Positions 1 through 8,231 of a DNA stretch of 40,471 nt are shown here, one piece after another (position 1 is the first letter of the stretch; each line of letters starts with the position of its first letter). A program made the position numbers and the translations under genes. This stretch comes from JADLFV01 sp964471555. GTDB lineage: Bacteria; Planctomycetota; Phycisphaerae; Phycisphaerales; Phycisphaeraceae. The notes under the pieces were generated by a model. That model saw only the letters and a list, made by a program, of their open reading frames with translations. It ran no database searches and was not told where the DNA came from. The DNA is taken from positions 1 to 40,471 of the forward strand of contig CAYYGM010000020.1 of NCBI GenBank assembly GCA_964471555.1, written 5' to 3'.

Positions 1-428
1 TGGGTGGGCACACCATGGAATTCAACGCCTCGCGCGTCATTCACCCCATGCCGGGCGCGGCCAAGAAGTTCAACATCCGCTACTGCCCCCAGACGAAGAC
101 CTACTGGACCGTGGCCAGCATCGTGAACGACGAAAACTACACCACCCAGGACCGCCCCGCCCACGTCCGCAACCTGGTGGCCATCATGCAGTCGCCCGAT
201 TTGATCAACTGGACCGTCGAGCGCGAGGTCATCAAGGATCTGTCCGACGTCAAGCTCATCGGGTTTCAGTATCTCGACTGGCACTTCGACGGCCGCGACA
301 TCATCGCCGCCTGCCGCACGGCTTATCCCGACGGCGAGGGCGGCGCGGACAATTACCACAACGCCAACTTCCTGACCTTCCACCGCTTCGCCGACGTCCT
401 GCCCCCGCAGGCCGCACCCGCCAATTAA
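1..428 (+). CDS. Sialidase/BNR-like protein, C-terminal fragment (5' end outside window)
   Basis: The reading frame is open to the left edge, so this is the 3' end of a longer gene; the first in-frame ATG at 15 is not a credible start. The visible ~140 residues align without gaps to the C-terminus of the lipoprotein encoded at 1391-2611, with about 20 differences over ~122 residues by eye, sharing blocks such as IHPMPGAAKKFNIRYCPQ and DGRDIIAACRTAYPD. The full protein is therefore probably another exported Asp-box (BNR) beta-propeller of the sialidase superfamily. No Asp-box falls in the visible part, so the family call rests on the paralogue. Substrate unknown. The stop is TAA, 46 nt before the next gene. 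Confidence 0.75.
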   Translation, partial: GGHTMEFNASRVIHPMPGAAKKFNIRYCPQTKTYWTVASIVNDENYTTQDRPAHVRNLVAIMQSPDLINWTVEREVIKDLSDVKLIGFQYLDWHFDGRDIIAACRTAYPDGEGGADNYHNANFLTFHRFADVLPPQAAPAN

Positions 429-474
429 AATGTGACGCCGCACGATGCTCGGTCACTTGAACATGGAGAGATTC

Positions 475-1251
475 ATGAAAGCTTCAGTCAAGCTTGCGGT
501 TCTGGCCGTCACCGCCTCACTGCTGTCCCAGGCTGTTTCAGCGGACCTGTTGCTGTACGACGGTTTCGATTATGCCTCGGGACCGCTGGCCGGCATGGCG
601 GGCGGCCAGGGTTCGTGGAAGGGTGCGTGGAACGGTGAACTCAAAGTCGCAGCCGATTCGCTCACCCTGCCCAACATGCCCTTCGCCACGGTGGGCGGCC
701 ACATCGTCAGCGCGGCCGGCGGCGGCAACAGCAACCGCAACTTCGCCGCCATCGACGTCAGCAAGCCCGGCACCTATTACATGTCCTACCTCGTCCAGCG
801 CAACGGCTTCGATCCCGGCAAAGACTCCGGCCAGTGGGCGGACTGCAACCTGCGCAGCGGCGACTTCACCCGGGTCCTGCGCGGCACCGTCACCAGCTCG
901 CAGACCCTCGGCATTTCCATGCAGAACGGCACCACCAAGCTCGGCGGCGACGCCAACACCACCGATACGTTTTTCTTCGTCATCAAGATCGTGCTCAACG
1001 ACGGCTCACCGGACCAGATGTTTGCCAGCGTTTACCGCAACGGCGCGGACATCCCGCGCGGTGAACCCGCGGCCTGGGATTTCAAGATCATGGACGCCGA
1101 TGTGGTCGCCGAGCTGAGCAAGGTCACCTTCTGGGCCGGCGGCGCCGACGGCTTCAGCGCCGGCTTCGACGAGTTCCGCCTGGCCACCACGTATGCCGAA
1201 GCCGTGCCCATCCCCGCCGAAGCAAGCGCGGCCGACCCGACGGGAAACTGA
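475..1251 (+). CDS. Secreted protein, probable LamG/jelly-roll-like fold, function unknown
   Basis: A 258-residue protein with a clear Sec signal peptide (residues 1-23, cleavage after AVSA), followed by LLLYDGFDY and a Gly/Trp-rich stretch (GGQGSWKGAWNG). This opening resembles secreted planctomycete and verrucomicrobial proteins usually annotated as LamG-like or hypothetical; the fold is my inference. The start at 475 is preferred over in-frame ATGs at 445 and 463 because GGAGAG lies 4 nt upstream and the signal peptide then starts properly at MKAS. It sits between two paralogous sialidase-like genes in the same direction and may share their transcript. A sugar-binding or surface role fits the context but nothing catalytic is visible. 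Confidence 0.7.
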   Translation: MKASVKLAVLAVTASLLSQAVSADLLLYDGFDYASGPLAGMAGGQGSWKGAWNGELKVAADSLTLPNMPFATVGGHIVSAAGGGNSNRNFAAIDVSKPGTYYMSYLVQRNGFDPGKDSGQWADCNLRSGDFTRVLRGTVTSSQTLGISMQNGTTKLGGDANTTDTFFFVIKIVLNDGSPDQMFASVYRNGADIPRGEPAAWDFKIMDADVVAELSKVTFWAGGADGFSAGFDEFRLATTYAEAVPIPAEASAADPTGN

Positions 1252-1390
1252 TCACGACCGTCAGCCGGTTTCGACGTAACGGCGCGCGATCAGCCCGCGG
1301 CGCTTCGGCGGTCCACCAGGGCGCGGCGTGTTATGCTTGGGGCTCAAACACGCTCCAGCAATCACCATCAACTCCAGTCACGAGGTAATC

Positions 1391-2611
1391 ATGCACAACC
1401 GCTTCATCGCGCAACTGACGACCGTTCTGCTGGCCATCACGTTCGCAGCGCTGACAGGCTGCGCCAGCCCACAGAGCACCGACCCCGGCCCCGTCGCCAT
1501 CCCCGGCAACGGCATCGTCATCGATCACATCCCCGCCTCCAGCGGGATTTACATCGGCTCACCCTCCATCGCCATCCTGCCCGACGGATCTTACGTCGCC
1601 TCGCATGATCTGTTCGGCCCCAAATCCGGCGAGCACGAGATCGGCACCACCTTCGTCTTCCGCTCCACCGATCGCGGCCGGACATGGTCCAAAATCGCCA
1701 CCGTTCTCGGCCAGTACTGGTCCTGCCTCTTCGTGCATCGCGGTGATCTCTATCTGTTCGGCACGTCCAAGCCCTGCGGCAATCTGGTCACCCGCAAATC
1801 CACCGACAACGGCTACAACTGGACCCAACCCACCGATGCCGCGCACGGCCTGCTGATTGCGGGCGACGATCAACTGGGCTATCACACTTCCTCCATGCCC
1901 ATGCTCGTCCACAACGGGCGCATCTGGCGTGCATACGAAGCGCTCGATCCAAAAGGCAAGAGCTGGGGCCAGCGTTTTCATGCCGGCATGTGCAGCGCCC
2001 CGGTTGACAGCGATCTGCTCGATGCCGCCAACTGGACGCACACCAATCGCCTGGTCTGTGATCCGTCCTGGCTGCCGGGTGAGGTCGGCTTCAAAGACTG
2101 GCTCGAAGGCAATGCCGTGGCGACGCCCGACGGCCAGGTGGTCAACGTCCCGCGCGTCGACGTTGCCGCCGGGGCCCAGGAGGTCACCGCGATCCTGCGC
2201 GTGGTCGATGAAAAAACGATGACCTTTGATCCTGAACACGATATCCATCCCATGCCCGGGGCCGCCAAGAAATTTAACATCCGCTACTGCCCGCAGACCA
2301 AGACCTATTGGACCGTGGCCAGCATCATCAACGAGGAAAACGATCTGCCCGAGCGCCGGCCGGCTCAGATTCGTAATCAGGTCGCAATCATGCAGTCGCC
2401 GGACCTGGTGAACTGGACCGTCGAGCGCATCGTGATCAAGGATTTGTCCGACGTGAAACTCATCGGCTTCCAATATCTGGACTGGCAGTTCGACGGCCGC
2501 GACATCATCGCCGCCTGCCGCACCGCCTATCCTGACAAGGACGGACCCGCCCACAGCTATCACGACGCCAACTTCCTGACCTTCCACCGCTTCAAAGACG
2601 TGTTGCCCTGA
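1391..2611 (+). CDS. Sialidase-family (BNR/Asp-box) lipoprotein
   Basis: 406 residues. The N-terminus is a lipoprotein signal (MHNRFIAQL... LTGC, lipobox Cys about residue 27), so the protein is probably membrane-anchored outside the cytoplasm. Two Asp-box motifs are visible, STDRGRTW and STDNGYNW, typical of six-bladed beta-propellers of the exo-alpha-sialidase superfamily. In Planctomycetes such proteins often have unknown glycan substrates, so true sialidase activity should not be assumed. The start at 1391 has GAGG 5 nt upstream; the upstream ATG at 1328 would bury the signal peptide. A possible -10 (TATGCT, 1332-1337) lies upstream. It is a close paralogue of the gene cut by the left edge. 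Confidence 0.8.
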   Translation: MHNRFIAQLTTVLLAITFAALTGCASPQSTDPGPVAIPGNGIVIDHIPASSGIYIGSPSIAILPDGSYVASHDLFGPKSGEHEIGTTFVFRSTDRGRTWSKIATVLGQYWSCLFVHRGDLYLFGTSKPCGNLVTRKSTDNGYNWTQPTDAAHGLLIAGDDQLGYHTSSMPMLVHNGRIWRAYEALDPKGKSWGQRFHAGMCSAPVDSDLLDAANWTHTNRLVCDPSWLPGEVGFKDWLEGNAVATPDGQVVNVPRVDVAAGAQEVTAILRVVDEKTMTFDPEHDIHPMPGAAKKFNIRYCPQTKTYWTVASIINEENDLPERRPAQIRNQVAIMQSPDLVNWTVERIVIKDLSDVKLIGFQYLDWQFDGRDIIAACRTAYPDKDGPAHSYHDANFLTFHRFKDVLP

Positions 2612-2633
2612 GCACGGGTCGATCGCCCACACC

Positions 2634-3932
2634 ATGAATACACACACAACCAGTTGGTTCCTGATCCTTTCAGTGTGGTTCGCCGGCGCACCATTCGCCG
2701 ATGCGGATGACGAGGCAGCCCGGGATCTGCCGCAACCGTTGCGCGCGTTAACCGACGGCTCGGTCAACACCCAGGGCACGGCCGTGGTCAAGATGTGGCA
2801 GGCCCCCATGCCGCAGGCTGGCGTTGAAAGCGCAGGCTTCCCGCAATACCCCGGCCTCGTGCATCACCAGTTGTATGCCGCCACTTTTGAAACCGGCGCC
2901 TACAACCATCACGCCAACCTCGGCTTCCATGCCGGCCGCTTCTATGCCATGTGGAGCAACAACTTCCTGGGCGAAGACGCCTCCGGCCAGCGCGTGCTGT
3001 ACACATCTTCCGACGACGGCGAAAACTGGAAACCGGCTGAAGAAATCTTCCCCTCACCCGACGAAGTGCGCGGGCCCGGCGAGGTCGGCCACTACCTCTA
3101 CGCCGGCGGCTTCGTCAGCATCGGTGACCGCCTCTTTGCCGCGGCCAGTCTGCGCCAGATGCAAGGGTGGGAAAACGCCGACCGCACCAGCCTTCAGCCG
3201 ACCCACGATGCCGAACACATCTTCCAACACTCGCAGTTCCTCGGCCGCATCATGCGCGAGGTGCATCCCGACGGCTCGCTGGGCGACATCTTCCAATTCG
3301 TCGGCGATCCGCTGCCGCCCGACACGCTGAACTTTGCCGTCATGGACGGTGTGCAAGTCGTCGGCCCCGAACTGCTCGCCCAACTACGCGAGGTCTATGC
3401 CGGCAGGGAACCCAAAGGCGCCAGGAGCATTCAACCGCGCGACGATGCCCGCATGTCCGAGCCCGACGCTTATCAGCTTGCCGACGGCTCGTGGATCTGC
3501 CTGCTGCGCGATGACAAGTTCTCGCATCGCATGTACGTCAGCGTGTCGAAGGATGGCGCCAACTGGTCTGCCGCCTGGCCCACCAACATTCCCGACTCGC
3601 CCTCGCTGACCGACACCTGCCGGCTCGACGACGGCACCATTCTGCTGGTCGGCAACCAGATGGCCCCGATATTCGACAATCCCAACCCCAAGCACTTCGG
3701 CCGCGACCCGCTGACACTGGCTGTCAGCCGCGACGGGCTGCACTTCACCGAGGTCTATGCCCTGCGCAGCGGGCAGCACGAATACGTCGTCGAGCGCACC
3801 AAAGTCCACGGCCGCGGCGGCGGCGCTCAGTACCCCAACCTGCTGGTGCACGACGGCTCGCTCTACGTGCTCTATTCCATGGGCAAAGAAGCCATCTGGC
3901 TCACCCGCGCCCCCCTGGCGGGCCTGGAATAA
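2634..3932 (+). CDS. Secreted sialidase-like (BNR/Asp-box) protein
   Basis: 432 residues with an N-terminal signal peptide (hydrophobic WFLILSVWFAGAPFADA). An Asp-box-like motif TSSDDGENW near residue 125 and propeller-type strands (RFYAMWSNN, RMYVSVSKDGANW) place it in the sialidase/BNR superfamily. The last 60 residues contain further blade-like sequence ending YVLYSMGKEAIWLTRAPL. It is much less similar to the two sialidase-like neighbours than they are to each other, so it is not part of that recent duplication. It follows the preceding stop by 22 nt without a clear Shine-Dalgarno, consistent with co-transcription. Substrate unknown. Confidence 0.75.
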   Translation: MNTHTTSWFLILSVWFAGAPFADADDEAARDLPQPLRALTDGSVNTQGTAVVKMWQAPMPQAGVESAGFPQYPGLVHHQLYAATFETGAYNHHANLGFHAGRFYAMWSNNFLGEDASGQRVLYTSSDDGENWKPAEEIFPSPDEVRGPGEVGHYLYAGGFVSIGDRLFAAASLRQMQGWENADRTSLQPTHDAEHIFQHSQFLGRIMREVHPDGSLGDIFQFVGDPLPPDTLNFAVMDGVQVVGPELLAQLREVYAGREPKGARSIQPRDDARMSEPDAYQLADGSWICLLRDDKFSHRMYVSVSKDGANWSAAWPTNIPDSPSLTDTCRLDDGTILLVGNQMAPIFDNPNPKHFGRDPLTLAVSRDGLHFTEVYALRSGQHEYVVERTKVHGRGGGAQYPNLLVHDGSLYVLYSMGKEAIWLTRAPLAGLE

Positions 3933-4015
3933 ACCCACCTTTCCACCGCATCGCTGCTGCCAGTGAACTTTCCCCCGCTCCACTGCGACTATACAGTCAG
4001 TGATGATGAATACGG

Positions 4016-4057
4016 CTTCCGGGATTTCACTTCCGGGCCTTCACTTCCGGGGGTGAG
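4016..4057 (+). repeat. Three tandem 14-mers ahead of a sigma factor gene
   Basis: Three consecutive 14-nt units start with CTTCCGGG at 4016, 4030 and 4044. The third carries the full dispersed motif CTTCCGGGGG and its GGGGGTGAG supplies the only Shine-Dalgarno-like sequence for the sigma gene at 4063. This is the only place in the window where the motif family is in tandem. Confidence 0.85.
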
Positions 4058-4062
4058 CGGCG

Positions 4063-4545
4063 ATGGGCGAACAGGAGCAATTCCTTGAGCTTTATCAACG
4101 CCACGGCAGCACCGTGTGGCGATACCTGTGCGCTCGACATGGTTTGCAGGACGCCCAGGATCTGTGGCAGGAAACGTTCCTGCACGCCTGGCGCGGACGC
4201 CATGCCCTGCTGCGGGCCGGCTCAGCCAAGGCGTGGCTGCTGACCATTGCCCGCAACCGCAGCGTCAGCGCCATTCGCCGCCGCCGGGCGACGCAAACGC
4301 TGGCTGCGGAGGTGCCGGCACGGGCGGCCGCGACGGTTGATCCGCGGCTGGCGGACATGCAGCGATGGATCAGCGAACTGTCCCCGATTCATCGTCAGGT
4401 TCTGGAGTTGCGTCTGCATGAGGAATTGAGTTACGAGCAGATTGCCGGCGTGTTGGATCTGCCGGTCGGCACGGTGCGCAGCCGATTGCACCACGCGGTC
4501 AGAACGCTGCGGCAGAAAGCTGCGCAGACGAACAAGGAGTTGTGA
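4063..4545 (+). CDS. RNA polymerase sigma factor, ECF subfamily (module 1)
   Basis: 160 residues, the usual size for an ECF sigma-70 factor with only regions 2 and 4. Region 2 covers about residues 10-75 and includes DAQDLWQETFLHAW. Region 4 is at about 105-155 with the helix-turn-helix YEQIAGVLDLPVGTVRSRL. It directs RNA polymerase to a specific promoter set, which cannot be deduced here. The gene ends one base before the GTG start of a membrane protein that is probably its anti-sigma factor, and a TolB-like lipoprotein follows. The 5' leader consists of the tandem 14-mers at 4016-4057. A weak -10-like TATACA is at 3990-3995. Confidence 0.93.
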   Translation: MGEQEQFLELYQRHGSTVWRYLCARHGLQDAQDLWQETFLHAWRGRHALLRAGSAKAWLLTIARNRSVSAIRRRRATQTLAAEVPARAAATVDPRLADMQRWISELSPIHRQVLELRLHEELSYEQIAGVLDLPVGTVRSRLHHAVRTLRQKAAQTNKEL

Positions 4546-4546
4546 C

Positions 4547-5077
4547 GTGAACGATGCGAGCGATGCAAACGTTGTGCTGGACGAACAGACGCTGGAGCGG
4601 ATCGCGGCCGATCGTGCGGCCGGTGAATGGAACGACGACCTGGAGCAGTTGCTCGCGGCCCACCTGGTCATTCAGCCGCAACATCGGGCACTGGTGGAAG
4701 CGACTGAAGATTGCATGCACCTGGCGCGGGCGGCGTTGCGCGAGCAGGTTGAGCCTGATATCCCCGCATTCGATGCAATCACCGTGCTGCGCCGCGCGGC
4801 GTGGCGGCAGCGCATGGGCATTGGTCTGGCGATGGCAGCCTGTCTGATGCTGGGGCTGACCTTCGGCCTCTGGTCGTCGCCCGCTTCACCGCAGCGCACA
4901 CATGCGGGTTCATTCGATGCCTGGCTGGTCAGCGCCACCGAACAGTCCGCCGATCAGCAGCCCGACTCGCTCTGGTCGCGCCAGCGCTGGCAGCAGCGTT
5001 TACAAGAACCGCAAACCAACGCGCCGACAGAATCGTCGCCGCGCCCGCAAACCCACAACCGCATTTTTGGAGGCTAA
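4547..5077 (+). CDS. Probable anti-sigma factor, single-pass membrane protein
   Basis: 176 residues beginning with GTG at 4547; AAGGAG lies 7 nt upstream, inside the end of the sigma gene, making this start convincing. The N-terminal ~85 residues are soluble, acidic and helical, a single membrane span lies at about residues 90-109 (GIGLAMAACLMLGLTFGLW), and the C-terminal ~65 residues are polar, Gln/Ser/Pro-rich and presumably outside the cytoplasm. No HxxxCxxC zinc anti-sigma motif is visible. Position directly after an ECF gene, size and topology suggest that it sequesters the sigma factor at the membrane; this is inference from context. Confidence 0.65.
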   Translation: MNDASDANVVLDEQTLERIAADRAAGEWNDDLEQLLAAHLVIQPQHRALVEATEDCMHLARAALREQVEPDIPAFDAITVLRRAAWRQRMGIGLAMAACLMLGLTFGLWSSPASPQRTHAGSFDAWLVSATEQSADQQPDSLWSRQRWQQRLQEPQTNAPTESSPRPQTHNRIFGG

Positions 5078-5082
5078 ACGCC

Positions 5083-6468
5083 ATGAAAAAAACCCACGCT
5101 TTTCTGCTGTTTCTGATCGCCACCCTGTGGATCGCCGGCTGCGTGCCCAAGCGCGTGACCTGGTCGCCCGACGGCAGCCAGGCGGCCATCATCGGCAACA
5201 TGGGTCTGTACCTGTGCGATGCTGACGGCAAACTCTCTTCGCTGCTGGCCCCCGGGGTCACCGCCGCCGAGTGGTTCCCCGACGGCAAGCGTCTGGCTCT
5301 GGTGCAGGAAGCCGAGGTGGACCAGTGGAGCGCGATCGCCTCCGCATTGACCGACGCCCAGCGCGACTCCCTGGTGGAGATCGCCAAACAGTTGTCCACC
5401 GATCTGCAGTCGGCCGATCAATGGAACGATCGCGTCAAGAAACTGCACGAGCGCGATCTGGTTTCACCCAACGAGGTGGATGCCATCAAGCTCTACCTGC
5501 GCGACACCAAGGCGCCCAACGTGCCCGCCGAGGTGTTGGCCGATCTGAGCAAGGTAACCCTGCATGCCGTGCGCATCGGTATGTTGGACGACGGCAAGAT
5601 CGCGCTTGGCGCAGCGGTCTGGACAGGATTGAACCAGGTCTTCGGCCTGCGCATCGCCGGTCACGGCAAGGACATGATCCTGACCAGCGGCAATCCCTTC
5701 GGCAAGGATGACGAGCAGCGCATTGTCGAACTGTGGCTGATCTCACCTGACCAGCAACCACAGGCACAGGTGCTGGAGAAGAACACCGCGCTGTATCCCG
5801 ACTGGACCGCTGACGGCACGAGTGTGGTCTATTGCAAGCCGGCCGAGGATCCGGGCTCCACCAATAATTCGCTTGTCGGCCTGCTGGTCAGCCAGGCGGT
5901 ATGCGACGCCCAAGGCAAGCTGCTGGCTGATCACGCCGGGGTCAAGGAACTGGTGGGTCTGATGATGAGCGAGATGACGCGCGTGTGCTGTCTCAGCGAC
6001 GGGCAGATTCTTTTCAACAGCAACGAAGTGCAACTGCCCACCATGCCGGACGACGTGAACGAAAAGAACCTGCTTTTCAGCATCAACCCGGGCAAGCGAG
6101 CCACAGTGGCCCGCCTGGTGCCGCGCAGCCAGGAGTCGAATCTCGGCGATGCCATGTGGACCTTCGCGGTGAGTCCCGACGAGAAGCACGTGGCATTCCT
6201 GGGTGAGAAGGGGCGCGTGCTGGTGCTGGATTTGGCCGGCGGCAATGTGCGCACCGTACAGACCGAGGAGGACAGCGATGTCGGGCGCACGCAGCCGGTG
6301 TGGCGCAACGCCGACGAGCTTTGCTTCACCGAGCCGGTCGCCAAGGATCAGCAGGCCGAGGGCGGGCCCAAGTCGCGCCTGGTGCTGCTGAACGTGGTGG
6401 CCAACGGGGACCGCCGCGCGCTCAGCGACAAGTGGCCGGCCGAAGTGGTCAAGGATTTTCTGGATTAG
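5083..6468 (+). CDS. TolB/WD40-like beta-propeller lipoprotein
   Basis: 461 residues starting at ATG 5083 with TTTGGAGG upstream. The N-terminus MKKTHAFLLFLIATLWIAGC is a lipoprotein signal with the lipid-modified Cys at residue 20. Immediately after come TolB-type propeller motifs: VTWSPDGSQAAI, AAEWFPDGKRLALV, YPDWTADGTSVVYC, FAVSPDEKHVAFLG. Such propellers usually mediate protein contacts in the periplasm. It lies 5 nt after the anti-sigma gene, so the three genes probably form one operon; the lipoprotein could be the signal sensor or a target. The segment at residues ~75-150 is helical and interrupts the propeller pattern. Confidence 0.78.
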   Translation: MKKTHAFLLFLIATLWIAGCVPKRVTWSPDGSQAAIIGNMGLYLCDADGKLSSLLAPGVTAAEWFPDGKRLALVQEAEVDQWSAIASALTDAQRDSLVEIAKQLSTDLQSADQWNDRVKKLHERDLVSPNEVDAIKLYLRDTKAPNVPAEVLADLSKVTLHAVRIGMLDDGKIALGAAVWTGLNQVFGLRIAGHGKDMILTSGNPFGKDDEQRIVELWLISPDQQPQAQVLEKNTALYPDWTADGTSVVYCKPAEDPGSTNNSLVGLLVSQAVCDAQGKLLADHAGVKELVGLMMSEMTRVCCLSDGQILFNSNEVQLPTMPDDVNEKNLLFSINPGKRATVARLVPRSQESNLGDAMWTFAVSPDEKHVAFLGEKGRVLVLDLAGGNVRTVQTEEDSDVGRTQPVWRNADELCFTEPVAKDQQAEGGPKSRLVLLNVVANGDRRALSDKWPAEVVKDFLD

Positions 6469-6498
6469 GTGCGCAGTTGCGGTGGACACGGATCGGCT

Positions 6499-6504
6499 GA
6501 TAAT
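6499..6504 (+). promoter_or_regulatory. Candidate -10 hexamer for a (nearly) leaderless gene
   Basis: GATAAT lies 8 nt before the ATG at 6513, with TTGCGG at 6477-6482 (16-nt spacer) as a plausible -35. A start point about 7 nt downstream leaves almost no leader, and no Shine-Dalgarno is visible. Confidence 0.4.
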
Positions 6505-6512
6505 GCCGCATC

Positions 6513-8219
6513 ATGGATGATGCGTCCTCGCAACCGGGTAGCGCCAAACCGATGCACCTGCGTGCCTGGATCGGCCTGCTGCTGGTCTGGCTGATCTGTC
6601 TGCCCCCCATGCTGGTGAAACTGGGTGCAACCGATTCCAATCGCACCATGGAAAACATCACCGTGATGACCTCGCAGGAAACGTACCTGCGGCAGCACGG
6701 CTCCATCAAGAACAACCTCGAAGCCGACCCCCACGCCTGGCTGCTGCCCACGCGCAACCTTCAGCCGCGCATCACCAAACCGCCCGGCGTGGTGTGGATG
6801 AACCTGCTGGCGTTCACCGGGCTGGATAGTAATCAAGCCGGCGCACAGGACTTTATCTTCCGGGGGCGGCTGGTGGCGGTGGCCATGTACCTGGTGCTGG
6901 TGGGCGCGGTGTATTGGATCGGCCTGAGTTGGGAAGGCGGTAGGCTGGCGATCATCTCAGCGCTGGCGGTCGGCACGATGTGGTTCGTGCAGCGCGAAGG
7001 TATGACCGCCCAGTACGACATCCATATGGCCGCCTGGTCAGCGCTGTCGGTTGCGGGTGTAGCGTGGGCCATCACCCCCGGAAGCGGCAAAATCAGGCGC
7101 GCGATGGGTTGGATCATCGCGGGCGTGGCCCTGGGCCTGTCGTGGTACGCCAAGGGGCCGCTGGCCTTGGTAGTGACGTTGATTCCGTGGGTGATCTTCG
7201 TCTGGTGCCGCAAGACCAACTGGAAGCAGAACGTGCTGTGGATGATCGCGGCGCTTCTGATCGCCTGCGCCATGATCGGGCCGTGGTACGTGTGGATCGT
7301 GCGCACCGTGCCGGGGGCGATGAAGGTGTGGATGACCGAGGCTGAGGCCCAGCGCGACAAAGCGAACCAGATCTACTACTACGTCGTGGTCCTGGCTATG
7401 GTCGCGCCGTGGACGATGTGGCTGATCGGCGGGCTTGTTCTGCCGTGGACGAAACCGGTCCGAGAACAGCGCCGGCGACTGCTGGCCGCGTGGTGGTGGT
7501 TCGTCGCCATCTTTGTGTTCTTCACCATTCCCGGGGCCAAGCAGCAGCGCTACATTCTGCCCGCCATGGCCGCTGCGGCGCTGCTGATCGGACAACTGTG
7601 GACTCAGAATCAGCGCCAGGCTGACCGTGGCGAACGTGATGAAGGCATCAACCTGCTGCGCGTGCCGCACTGGCTGGCGCTGGCGGCGGTGAGCGTGGCG
7701 TATCCGCTGATGCTGGTGCTGCGGCCGGACATCAACGGCGCAGCCACCTGGACGACTGCCGTGTGCACCAGTGTTGCCATGCTGGCCATCGTGGCCATGG
7801 GCGTGCGCTGGCACTGGCAGTGGCGTCCGCTGGCAGCCGCGCTGGCCACGGCGGGCTGGGCCCTGGCGTTCACCACGCTCATGTGGTCCGCTTATCTGTC
7901 CCTGCCGCGGCACGCCAACGAACTGCGGCCCTATGCCGAGCACGTCGATGCCCTGGCGGGCGATCACCCGCTGACCATGCTGTGGCTCGAAGGCCAGAAA
8001 CGCTCGATCAACGAAGAGTTGCACCTGTATTCGCTGCGCGTGGTTTACGGCACGAGCCCGGAGAATCTGGCCAAGCGCGGCGGCCGCTTTGTGATCTCCA
8101 GCGAGGATGAAACATCTAAAGCGATCATGCACGAGGCGGGTTACGAGCCGATCTATCGCTTCGAGCAGAACTACGGCCTCTGGAACATTCTGTGGGAAAA
8201 CCCGCAGAAAACGCGGTAA
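6513..8219 (+). CDS. ArnT/GT39-like integral membrane glycosyltransferase
   Basis: 568 residues with roughly ten or more hydrophobic spans, the first at about residues 18-36. After it comes a large exported loop containing SQETYLRQHGS and, about 40 residues on, ITKPPGVVWM. This matches the layout of GT-C enzymes such as ArnT and PMT, where the first loop holds the catalytic acidic residue and a KPP-containing segment follows. These enzymes transfer sugars from polyprenyl-phosphate donors to lipids or proteins on the outer face of the membrane. The canonical Asp-Glu pair is not obvious; Glu residues (MEN, QET) occupy the place. A soluble C-terminal domain follows the last span. Acceptor unknown. 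Confidence 0.78.
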   Translation: MDDASSQPGSAKPMHLRAWIGLLLVWLICLPPMLVKLGATDSNRTMENITVMTSQETYLRQHGSIKNNLEADPHAWLLPTRNLQPRITKPPGVVWMNLLAFTGLDSNQAGAQDFIFRGRLVAVAMYLVLVGAVYWIGLSWEGGRLAIISALAVGTMWFVQREGMTAQYDIHMAAWSALSVAGVAWAITPGSGKIRRAMGWIIAGVALGLSWYAKGPLALVVTLIPWVIFVWCRKTNWKQNVLWMIAALLIACAMIGPWYVWIVRTVPGAMKVWMTEAEAQRDKANQIYYYVVVLAMVAPWTMWLIGGLVLPWTKPVREQRRRLLAAWWWFVAIFVFFTIPGAKQQRYILPAMAAAALLIGQLWTQNQRQADRGERDEGINLLRVPHWLALAAVSVAYPLMLVLRPDINGAATWTTAVCTSVAMLAIVAMGVRWHWQWRPLAAALATAGWALAFTTLMWSAYLSLPRHANELRPYAEHVDALAGDHPLTMLWLEGQKRSINEELHLYSLRVVYGTSPENLAKRGGRFVISSEDETSKAIMHEAGYEPIYRFEQNYGLWNILWENPQKTR

Positions 8220-8231
8220 CCGCAACAACCA

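Noticed and set aside
1559..2809. A 416-codon minus-strand frame
   Set aside because: Antisense shadow of the sialidase-like lipoprotein gene, which has a signal peptide, Asp-boxes and a ribosome site.
7038..8228. A 396-codon minus-strand frame rich in His, Gln and Arg
   Set aside because: Antisense to the membrane glycosyltransferase; the composition mirrors the hydrophobic codons of that gene.
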